The translations under genes and the position numbers were made by a program. The notes beneath the pieces were generated by a model that saw nothing but the letters and a program-made list of their open reading frames with translations, had not been told where the DNA came from and did not search any database. Shown in pieces: positions 28,995 through 36,153 of a DNA stretch of 64,000 bases; the first letter of the stretch is position 1; every line of letters starts with the position of its first letter. This DNA is from Methylobacterium durans (GTDB lineage Bacteria; Pseudomonadota; Alphaproteobacteria; Rhizobiales; Beijerinckiaceae): positions 3,378,501 to 3,442,500 of the forward strand of contig NZ_CP029550.1 in NCBI RefSeq assembly GCF_003173715.1, in the 5' to 3' direction.

Positions 28995-30050
28995 ATGAAG
29001 AAGATCAGCGAATTCATCTGGCCGATCATCGGCATCGGCGCGCTCGTCGTCTCCGGATATCTGCTCTACCGCGAACTCCAGGGCCTCTCGATCGCCGATG
29101 TCGAGGAGAGCCTGCGGGCGATCCCGGCCCACCGCTTCCTGCTGGCCGCGCTCTCCACCCTCGTCGCCTACGCGGCGCTCGCCTGGTACGACCGGATCGC
29201 GTTGCTGCATCTCGGCATTCGCCACATCTCGTGGTTCTTCGTCTCGGTCTGCTCGTTCACCACCTACGCGCTCTCGCACAATATTGGCGCCTCGGTCTTC
29301 TCGGGCGCCGTGGTCCGCTACCGGGCCTACACCGCCAAGGGCCTCTCAGCCGCCCAGGTAGCGGTGCTGGTGGCGCTCTGCTCCTTCACCTTCGGCCTCG
29401 GCACGATCCTGCTCGGCGGCGCGACCCTCGCGCTGAAGCCCGACCTCCTCGCCCGTCTCGAAGGCCACCTGCCGGGCGTGCTGACGAACCCGACAACCGC
29501 CTTCGTCCTCGGGTTGGCGCTGCTCGGCGCGGTCGGCCTCTACGTGGTCGGCTCACTCCTGCACCTGAAGCCGCTGCACATCCGCTCGTTCAAGCTCGAA
29601 TATCCGCGCCCGAACATCATGGGCCGCCAGCTCGTCGCGGCGCCCCTCGAATTGCTCGGCGCGGCCGGCATCATCTACTTCGCGCTGCCCGAGGCCGGGA
29701 ACCCGGGCTTTCTCGTGGTGCTCGCCGTTTTCCTCGCCTCCTTCTCGGCGGCGCTGGTCTCGCACGCGCCGGGCGGTCTCGGCGTGTTCGAGCTGATCTT
29801 CGTGCTGGCCATGCCGGAAGTTGCACGCCCGCAGGTGATCGCGGCGCTGCTCGTGTTCCGGATTTTCTACTTCTGGCTGCCGTTCGTGCTCTCGGTCATC
29901 GTGGTGATCCTCTATGAGCGCTCGCGGCTCGCCGAAGCCTTCAAGCGGCGCGGCCATGTCGCGGCCGCGCCTCCGCCCGAGCCGCCCCTCGTCGCCCCCG
30001 GTCTCGATTCCCACAAGATCGAACATCGGCTGGAGAAGAAGGCGGTCTGA
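28995..30050 (+). CDS. YbhN/UPF0104-type membrane protein (lysylphosphatidylglycerol synthase TM-like)
   Basis: Integral membrane protein of 351 residues with about eight hydrophobic helices. It starts MKKISEFIWPIIGIGALVVSGYLLY. Conserved polar motifs of the family are SFTTYALSHNIGASVFSGAVVRYRAY (residues about 95-115) and SHAPGGLGVFELIFVLAMPE. This is the flippase-like/LPG synthase TM family, without the C-terminal aminoacyl transferase of MprF. A role in lipid or envelope traffic is likely but not known. The tail is basic and cytoplasmic. Confidence 0.82.
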   Translation: MKKISEFIWPIIGIGALVVSGYLLYRELQGLSIADVEESLRAIPAHRFLLAALSTLVAYAALAWYDRIALLHLGIRHISWFFVSVCSFTTYALSHNIGASVFSGAVVRYRAYTAKGLSAAQVAVLVALCSFTFGLGTILLGGATLALKPDLLARLEGHLPGVLTNPTTAFVLGLALLGAVGLYVVGSLLHLKPLHIRSFKLEYPRPNIMGRQLVAAPLELLGAAGIIYFALPEAGNPGFLVVLAVFLASFSAALVSHAPGGLGVFELIFVLAMPEVARPQVIAALLVFRIFYFWLPFVLSVIVVILYERSRLAEAFKRRGHVAAAPPPEPPLVAPGLDSHKIEHRLEKKAV

Positions 30051-30105
30051 CCGGAGCGCCCCGGATGAGAAGATCGGCCCTTCCGAGATCCGGGAATCGG
30101 GACCT

Positions 30106-30540
30106 GTGAGGCCGGCGACCCTCCGCGAGGTCGCCGAGCGCACGCGCCGCGACGGCGACTGGGACCACCACACCCGCGAATTCCTCGACACCTTCTACGG
30201 GGCCGACGGCGACATGGCGCGTCAGGCCGCGATGATCCGCGACGAGCCGGACCTCCTCTCTCAGGAGCCGGCCGACGCCTTCATCGGGGGCGTCGGCGAG
30301 CATCTCGCCCGGCGCTGGGGCCTGCCGATCCCGCAATGGGTCCGCCACGAGGCGCGCTATCTCGAGAGAGCCCTGTTCATCCCGAACGAGCGGAACCTGC
30401 GCGGCTACCTGATCTGCGTGAGCCCGGTCGCGTTCCGGGCCCGGCTGATCTTCACGGGACCCGACCCGCTGCAGCGCGCGCGCTTCCCCTATCACCGCGG
30501 CGTCATCACGATGCCGATGGACTACCCGCCGCGGCGCTGA
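30106..30540 (+). CDS. Conserved hypothetical protein
   Basis: A 144-residue soluble protein without a domain I can name. It has a charged N-terminus (ATLREVAERTRRDGDWDHHTREFLDTFYG) and a globular part with WVRHEARYLERALFIPNERNLRGYLICVSPVAFRARLIF. It ends PYHRGVITMPMDYPPRR. A GTG at 30106 is taken as the start; the frame is open further upstream. It ends 7 bases before the convergent flhA stop, so transcription units collide here. Codon use matches the neighbours, supporting a real gene. Confidence 0.6.
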   Translation: MRPATLREVAERTRRDGDWDHHTREFLDTFYGADGDMARQAAMIRDEPDLLSQEPADAFIGGVGEHLARRWGLPIPQWVRHEARYLERALFIPNERNLRGYLICVSPVAFRARLIFTGPDPLQRARFPYHRGVITMPMDYPPRR

Positions 30541-30547
30541 CGCCGGC

Positions 30548-32686
30548 TCACACCGAGCCGACGGTCCGCAGCCGCGCCCGCGGGTGGATCTCGGCCTGGC
30601 TCATCACCGGCGTCTCGCGGCGGAAGCGCTCGATGATCGAGCGCACGAAGGGCCGGGCCTGGACCGAGGTGACGAGGACCGGCATCTCGCCCATGCGGGC
30701 GGCGGTCTCGAAGCGATCGCGGACCGTGGTGACGAACTCGGACAGCTTCGAGGGCTGCATCGCGAGGTAGCGCTCCTCGCGCTCGCCGACGATGGCGTCG
30801 AGGAAGGCCTGCTCCCAGGCCGGCGACAGGGTGATGATCGGCAGCATCCCGTCCGGGCCCTGATACTGTGCGCAGATCTGCCGGCCGAGGCGGGCGCGCA
30901 CGTGCTCGACGATGTCCCGCGGGTTCTTCACCGATCCCGCCACCTCCGCGATCCCCTCGACGATGGTGCCGAGGTCGCGGATCGAGACCCGCTCCGCGAG
31001 CAGGAACTGCAGCACCCGCTGGATCCCCGTCGTCGCGATCTGGCTCGGCACCACCTCCTTGACGAGGTCGGCATGCTCCTTCGGAAGCTCCTTCATGAGC
31101 TTCTGCACCTCGACGTGGTTCAGGAGCTCCGAGACATGGGCCTTGATGATCTCGGTGAGGTGCGTCGAGACGACGGTCGCCGCGTCGACCACCGTGTAAC
31201 CCTTGAGCTGGGCTTGGTCGCGCAGCGACGCGTCGATCCAGGTCGCGGGCAGCCCGAAGGTCGGCTCCAGCATGTGCTGGCCGGGCAGTTGCACCTGTCC
31301 CCCCATCGGATCCATCGCCATGAACTGGCCGGGGAAGATCTGCCCGGTCCCGGCCTCGATCTCCTTGACCCGGATCATGTAGGCGTTGGCGTCGAGCTGC
31401 ACGTTGTCGAGGATGCGGACCGAGGGCATCACGAAGCCGAGCTCGGCGGCGAGCTGGCGGCGCAACGCCTTGATCTGGTCGGTCAGCCGGTCCTGTCCCT
31501 CGCCGTTGACGAGGGCGAGGAGCGCGTAGCCCATCTCGAGCTTGAGGTCGTCGAGCTTGAGAAGATCGGTGACCGTCTCCTCCACCGCGGCCGCCGCGCC
31601 GGCCGCATCGGCGGGCGTGCCGTCGGCGGAGAGGGGCGGAGACTCGCGGTTCGTCTTGGCGATCTTCCAGGCGGCGTAGCCCGCGCCGCCGGCGAGAAGC
31701 AGGAAGGGCAGCATCGGCATGCCCGGCAGGAGCGCGATCAGGACCATGACGGCGGCCGACATGCCGAGCGCCTTCGGGTAGTTCGCGAGCTGCTTGCCGA
31801 GCGCCTTGTCGGCCGAGCCCTTCACGCCCGCCTTCGAGACGAGGATGCCGGCGGCCGTCGAGACGATCAGTGCCGGCACCTGGCTCGCGAGCCCGTCGCC
31901 GATGGTCAGCAGCGTGTAGGTCTTGGCCGCGGCCCCGAAATCGAGCCCCTGCTGCGCGACGCCGATGATGATGCCGCCGACGACGTTGATGAAGGTGATG
32001 AGGAGGGCCGCCACCGCGTCGCCGCGCACGAATTTCGAGGCGCCGTCCATGGCGCCGAAGAACGAGGATTCTTCCTCGAGCGCGGCGCGCCGCGCCTTGG
32101 CGGCCTTCTCGTCGATGAGGCCCGCCGAAAGGTCGGCGTCGATCGCCATCTGCTTGCCGGGCATCGCGTCGAGGGTGAAGCGGGCGGCGACCTCCGCGAT
32201 GCGGCCCGAGCCCTTCGTGATGACGACGAAGTTCACGATGATCAGGATCGCGAAGACGATGATCCCGATGACGAAGTTGCCCCCCATCACGAAGTTGCCG
32301 AACGCCTCGATGACGTGGCCCGCGGCCGCCGTGCCCTCGTGGCCGTGGCCGAGGATGAGCCGCGTCGAGGCGAGGTTGAGCGCCAGCCGCAGCATGGTCG
32401 CCATCAGGAGCAGCGTCGGGAAGACCGTGAATTCGAGCGGGTTGTCGATGAACAGCCCCGTCATCATGATCAGCACGGACAGGATGATCGAGACGGCGAG
32501 CAGGAGGTCGAGCAGGATCGCGGGCAGCGGGAAGATCAGCACCACGAGGATGCCCATCACCGCGGTCGCGAAGAACAGGTCGGTGCGCTTCGTCAGCGCC
32601 CGGAGGCTCGCCCGGTCGGGAAGCTGGAAGCCGCCGAGCCCGGGGAGGTCGCTCCCGGTGCCCGCTGCGGATGCCGTCTCGCTCAT
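30548..32686 (-). CDS. flhA: Flagellar biosynthesis export gate protein FlhA
   Basis: Large inner-membrane component of the flagellar type III export gate. The 712-residue product has eight hydrophobic helices in the first half, including the conserved MTGLFIDNPLEFTVFPTLLLMATMLRLALNLASTRLIL stretch and the FHIPEP-family cytoplasmic loop GSGRIAEVAARFTLDAMPGKQMAIDADLSAGLIDE. A soluble C-terminal domain with ERVSIRDLGTIVEGIA follows. The start at 32686 follows a leader with a CtrA-like box about 60 bases away; the longer frame to 32785 is not used. It lies downstream of nothing flagellar on its strand, so it probably has its own promoter. Confidence 0.96.
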   Translation of the reverse strand: MSETASAAGTGSDLPGLGGFQLPDRASLRALTKRTDLFFATAVMGILVVLIFPLPAILLDLLLAVSIILSVLIMMTGLFIDNPLEFTVFPTLLLMATMLRLALNLASTRLILGHGHEGTAAAGHVIEAFGNFVMGGNFVIGIIVFAILIIVNFVVITKGSGRIAEVAARFTLDAMPGKQMAIDADLSAGLIDEKAAKARRAALEEESSFFGAMDGASKFVRGDAVAALLITFINVVGGIIIGVAQQGLDFGAAAKTYTLLTIGDGLASQVPALIVSTAAGILVSKAGVKGSADKALGKQLANYPKALGMSAAVMVLIALLPGMPMLPFLLLAGGAGYAAWKIAKTNRESPPLSADGTPADAAGAAAAVEETVTDLLKLDDLKLEMGYALLALVNGEGQDRLTDQIKALRRQLAAELGFVMPSVRILDNVQLDANAYMIRVKEIEAGTGQIFPGQFMAMDPMGGQVQLPGQHMLEPTFGLPATWIDASLRDQAQLKGYTVVDAATVVSTHLTEIIKAHVSELLNHVEVQKLMKELPKEHADLVKEVVPSQIATTGIQRVLQFLLAERVSIRDLGTIVEGIAEVAGSVKNPRDIVEHVRARLGRQICAQYQGPDGMLPIITLSPAWEQAFLDAIVGEREERYLAMQPSKLSEFVTTVRDRFETAARMGEMPVLVTSVQARPFVRSIIERFRRETPVMSQAEIHPRARLRTVGSV

Positions 32687-32745
32687 GGGAGGAAGCCTCG
32701 AACCCGAACCCGTCGCCGAACCGGCAAGAATTGCCGGGTCTATGG

Positions 32746-32760
32746 TTAGCGCCCCGTTAA
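32746..32760 (-). promoter_or_regulatory. Candidate CtrA box upstream of flhA
   Basis: On the minus strand the 15 bases read TTAA-N7-CTAA, one mismatch from the alphaproteobacterial CtrA consensus TTAA-N7-TTAA. It ends about 60 bases before the flhA start codon. flhA is a CtrA-activated gene in Caulobacter, and ctrA is in this window. A short hairpin at 32721-32737 (CCGGCAA/TTGCCGG) lies between it and the start. Confidence 0.45.
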
Positions 32761-32853
32761 TCCCCGTCGGCGCGGGCCCACTCAAGCTGGAACCAAGGCG
32801 GAGCCATCTGCTTGAACCGACACGATCGGAAACGCCGCCCGAGAGGTTCCTCC

Positions 32854-33168
32854 ATGCGCACGTCCCTCCTTCTCGCCGCCTTGCTGAGCCTCGCTGGGGG
32901 CGGCATCGCGGGAGCCCAGGCCCCTGCCGCCCCGGACAGGCCCGCGACGACGGGAACCGCAGCGCACGGCGCGGTGGGAGAGAGGCTCGAGCCCGGCGCC
33001 AACAGCTTCACCGAGACCCAGGTGAAGGAGCGCTTCGCCAAGATGGGCTTCGGCGAGGTCAAGGATCTGAAGAAGGACGATCAGGGGATCTGGCACGGCA
33101 GGGCGACCCATGCCGGCAAGGAGGTCTCCATCGGCATGGACTTCAAGGGCAACGTCGCCGCGCAGTGA
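32854..33168 (+). CDS. PepSY-like small exported protein
   Basis: A 104-residue protein with a Sec signal peptide (MRTSLLLAALLSLAGGGIAGAQA). The C-terminal half reads FTETQVKERFAKMGFGEVKDLKKDDQGIWHGRATHAGKEVSIGMDFKGNVA, a pattern of the PepSY-like (SHOCT/YpeB-type) repeat found in short proteobacterial periplasmic proteins. Function is unknown. The ATG at 32854 is preceded by a GAGAGG ribosome binding site. It is followed after about 40 bases by a stress-protein gene on the same strand, possibly an operon. Confidence 0.65.
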   Translation: MRTSLLLAALLSLAGGGIAGAQAPAAPDRPATTGTAAHGAVGERLEPGANSFTETQVKERFAKMGFGEVKDLKKDDQGIWHGRATHAGKEVSIGMDFKGNVAAQ

Positions 33169-33208
33169 CGAGACCCTGAATCCATCCGGCACAGCGAAGG
33201 AGCCAGCC

Positions 33209-33940
33209 ATGGCGACACGTACCATCACCGCCCTGTTCGACGATTACGACGATGCGGCCCGCGCCGTCGACAAGCTCGAGGCCGAGGGCGTCCCGCACGG
33301 CGACATCAGCATCGTGGCGAGCAACGAGGGCGACCGGCATGCGGGACGGCTCGCGAGCGACGCGACGGCGCGCCCGAGCGCCGCGAACGAGAGCGACGCC
33401 GCGGACGGCGCCGGAACCGGCGCGACGCTCGGCACCGTGCTCGGCGGCGGAGCCGGCCTTCTCGCGGGGCTCGGGCTCCTCGCCATCCCGGGGGTCGGCC
33501 CCGTTGTGGCGGCGGGGTGGCTCGTCGCCACCGTGACGGGAGCCGGCGTCGGTGCCGCCACCGGCGGATTTCTCGGCGCGCTCACCGGCGCGGGCCTGAG
33601 CGAGCACGAGGCGGAGACCTACGCGGAAGGCGTTCGCCGCGGCGGCACGCTGGTCACGGTGCGCGCCGAGGAGGTGCAGGCCGACCGCGTCACCGCGATC
33701 CTCGACCGGCACGGGTCGATCGACGTGGACGAGCGGGCGCAGGGGTGGAAGGCGCAGGGCTGGACCGCGGGCGGAATCCGGCCCGCGACCGAGGAGATCG
33801 GCTCGACGGCGGTCGGGGCCGCGGCCTCGACGACGACGGGCCTCGACACCGAGAGCGGCCACACGCTCTACCCGGCCGACCGGGACCGGCCCGCGCCGGA
33901 GACGCCTGCGCCGCGGCAGACCCTCGGCACCGGCCGCTGA
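33209..33940 (+). CDS. General stress protein 17M-like (YflT/glycine-zipper) membrane protein
   Basis: A 243-residue protein. The N-terminus has the YflT-like domain (TITALFDDYDDAARAVDKLEAEGVPHGDISIVAS). A Gly-rich hydrophobic section follows, with a glycine-zipper character at about residues 70-125 (LGTVLGGGAGLLAGLGLL and ATVTGAGVGAATGGFLGALTGAG). Next comes the segment AETYAEGVRRGGTLVTVRAEEVQADRVTAILDRHG. This arrangement is common in Methylobacterium-type stress genes and suggests a membrane role under stress. Exact function unknown. The ATG at 33209 gives the conserved start. Confidence 0.72.
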   Translation: MATRTITALFDDYDDAARAVDKLEAEGVPHGDISIVASNEGDRHAGRLASDATARPSAANESDAADGAGTGATLGTVLGGGAGLLAGLGLLAIPGVGPVVAAGWLVATVTGAGVGAATGGFLGALTGAGLSEHEAETYAEGVRRGGTLVTVRAEEVQADRVTAILDRHGSIDVDERAQGWKAQGWTAGGIRPATEEIGSTAVGAAASTTTGLDTESGHTLYPADRDRPAPETPAPRQTLGTGR

Positions 33941-33989
33941 GGGAGAGAAGCAAGGGGCGGCAACGCGATGCGCGTCGCCGCCGCCTGCC

Positions 33990-35234
33990 TCAAGTCATCT
34001 GCTTGCGCGCGAAGAGGGCCGCCGCGAACAGCACGGCGGAGCCCGCAGCGATCAGGCTGATCATCAGCACGCGCCGCGGCTGCTGAGCCGACTCGGCCAG
34101 GACCGGTTGCACCACGAGGTTGAAGAACTCGACCTGCCGGGCCGCGACGATGCGGGCCCGCTCGTGCGCCGCGATGACCTTCGCGTAGTATTTCTCCGCA
34201 TCCTTGCGCTCGTTGTCGAGCGCCTCGAATCGGGTGAGAGCGTCGGACAGGAGGCGCTTCTGCTCGGGGTCCTGGCTCGCCGATTGCCGCTCGATCCGGG
34301 CGATGTTGTCGTCGAGATCCTTGATCTGCGTCTTCAGGTCGATGACGCGGCGCGATTCCGGGGCGAGGTCGCGCAACGTCATCGTGAGCTGCACGGAGAG
34401 ATTGATCCGGGCCGTGCGCAGCTCCGCCAGCACCTTGAGGTTCGTCTCGTTGGTCTTCTGAGCGTCGAGCACCCCGTCCTGGTTGCGCAGGTCGCGAACC
34501 GCGAGGCGCAGGCGCGTGATGCGCTCCTCGGCGAGCTTCATCTCGCGGGTGCTCTCGGCCAGGGCGTCGTTGCGCGCCTCGACGCTGAGCTGGTTCACCA
34601 TCCGCTCGCTCTCCTGCAGGATCGCTTTCGTCACCGCGAGCGACTCGCCCGCGTCGAAGGCGTTGACGGTGAGCGTCATGATGCCGGAGGTCTGCTCGAT
34701 CTCGATCTCGACCCGATTCTTCCAGTATTTGACGAATTTCTCGATCGGCTTCTCGGGGTCGAACCGGGCGATATAGTCGATGCTGTCGCGCGAGAAGATC
34801 TCGCGCAGGGGGATCTTCGCCTGAACGGCCTCGATCATCGGCCGGCTGTGGATGTAGGCGTAGGTGATCAGCGTATCCTGCGCCACCATCTGGTGCATCT
34901 GGGAGCCGCTGGTGGTGCCGACCGAATCCGGGCTCGCCTTGTCGACGGCGCCGATGGCCGGGCGCAGGGCGAAGCGCGCCTCGGTGACGTAGCGATCGGA
35001 GGCGATGATCCCGTAATAGAGCACCGCGAAGAGGGTCGGGAGGCCGAAGCAGACCGCGAAGAGGACGGGGACCCAGGGGTCGCTCTTGACGTGGCTCTGG
35101 TAGGACCGGATGCCCTTCTTGCGATCGGCGAAGCGCGAGAGCCGGGCGAGCTGCTTGAGCGATTCGGCGACAGCCTGGGAACGATCCGCCGGGGTGAGCG
35201 GCTGGCCCTGCGGATTGCGGATCTCGACGCTCAT
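33990..35234 (-). CDS. Capsule polysaccharide export inner-membrane protein (KpsE/CtrB-like)
   Basis: Polysaccharide co-polymerase or periplasmic adaptor linking an ABC exporter to the outer membrane. The 414-residue protein has a cytoplasmic N-terminus, a TM helix at about residues 56-75 (WVPVLFAVCFGLPTLFAVLYY), then a long periplasmic coiled coil (for example ESTREMKLAEERITRLRLAVRDL). A second TM helix precedes the end (LMISLIAAGSAVLFAAALFARK). This Wzz-like topology is that of KpsE and CtrB. It is transcribed after the KpsT-like ATPase, 107 bases apart. The permease and outer-membrane channel are not in the window. Confidence 0.82.
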   Translation of the reverse strand: MSVEIRNPQGQPLTPADRSQAVAESLKQLARLSRFADRKKGIRSYQSHVKSDPWVPVLFAVCFGLPTLFAVLYYGIIASDRYVTEARFALRPAIGAVDKASPDSVGTTSGSQMHQMVAQDTLITYAYIHSRPMIEAVQAKIPLREIFSRDSIDYIARFDPEKPIEKFVKYWKNRVEIEIEQTSGIMTLTVNAFDAGESLAVTKAILQESERMVNQLSVEARNDALAESTREMKLAEERITRLRLAVRDLRNQDGVLDAQKTNETNLKVLAELRTARINLSVQLTMTLRDLAPESRRVIDLKTQIKDLDDNIARIERQSASQDPEQKRLLSDALTRFEALDNERKDAEKYYAKVIAAHERARIVAARQVEFFNLVVQPVLAESAQQPRRVLMISLIAAGSAVLFAAALFARKQMT

Positions 35235-35341
35235 CGGCCCTGACGTGTCCGTTGCCTGTGCGGTGCGCGCCCGAGGGCGACGCGCCTAACGTGCCCTTCT
35301 GGCACCCGCCCGCGGCAAAACCGTGTCCATTCGGAGCGCCC

Positions 35342-35995
35342 TCACGCGTTGAGGCGGTGATACAGCTCGATCGCGTCGTTGACGTCCTCGTAGATGATCG
35401 CGCGGCCGTTGAGGAGCACCAATCCCTGCGTGCACCAGGACCGGATCACGTCCATGCTGTGCGAGACCATGATCACGTCGGCGTTCTTGCGTCGCTCCGA
35501 GAACACCGCTTCGCAGCGCTTCTGGAACCGGGCGTCGCCGACCGACGTCACCTCGTCGATGAGATAGCAGTCGAACGGGATCGCCATGCTCATCCCGAAG
35601 GCAAGGCGCGCGCCCATGCCGGAGGAGTAGGTCCGGATCGGAACGTCGAGGTAGCTGCCGAGCTCGGAGAAGTCCTCGACGTATTCGAGGACGCGCTTCG
35701 GATCCTCGCCGTAGATGCGCGCCACGAAGATGACGTTGTCGCGGCCCGTCATCTGCGGATGGAAGCCGCCGCCGAAGCCGAGCGGCCAGGAGACGCGCAG
35801 GCCCCGCTTGATCCGTCCCGAGGTCGGCCCCTCGGTGCCGCCGATGAGGCGCATCGTGGTCGACTTGCCGGCCCCGTTGATGCCGAGGATGCCGTAGCTG
35901 ATGCCGGGCTTCAGCGTGAAGGAGACCCGCTCCAAGATCGTGCGGCGGTGACCGTCGGTCTTGTAGATCTTGGTGACGTTCTCGAAGCGGATCAC
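35342..35995 (-). CDS. kpsT: Capsule polysaccharide ABC transporter ATP-binding protein (KpsT-like)
   Basis: ATPase half of an ABC-2 polysaccharide exporter. The 217-residue product has Walker A GINGAGKST (residues 38-46), signature YSSGMGARLAFG, Walker B CYLIDEV followed by TSVGD, and the switch His in VSHSMD. The size and the RIKRGLRVSWPLGFGGGFHPQMTGRDN stretch are typical of KpsT/CtrD, as is the absence of a permease fusion. It starts with GTG. It lies upstream of the KpsE-like gene on the same strand and downstream of the S8 peptidase gene, 158 bases away. Confidence 0.85.
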   Translation of the reverse strand: MIRFENVTKIYKTDGHRRTILERVSFTLKPGISYGILGINGAGKSTTMRLIGGTEGPTSGRIKRGLRVSWPLGFGGGFHPQMTGRDNVIFVARIYGEDPKRVLEYVEDFSELGSYLDVPIRTYSSGMGARLAFGMSMAIPFDCYLIDEVTSVGDARFQKRCEAVFSERRKNADVIMVSHSMDVIRSWCTQGLVLLNGRAIIYEDVNDAIELYHRLNA

Positions 35996-36153
35996 GGCTG
36001 TGTGGCACTCAAGGGGCTGGGCGGCGCCCGGGACGAAGCCGGACGCCGCCCGATCGCTTCTCGCGGCATGATCCGCGAAAGCGGCGGTTTTTGGATCGCG
36101 CGGCGGACCGGATCCCGCGACGATCGCCCGCGAGACGCCGCGAACCTCGGGCC

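Noticed and set aside
30584..32749. 721-residue plus-strand frame opposite flhA
   Set aside because: Composition is Asp/Arg/His-rich without domains; flhA on the minus strand is unmistakable.
33990..36000. Type I secretion system for the RTX/DUF4214 proteins
   Set aside because: The KpsT/KpsE-like pair is of capsule-export type; no HlyB-type ABC permease, HlyD or TolC homologue was found in the window.
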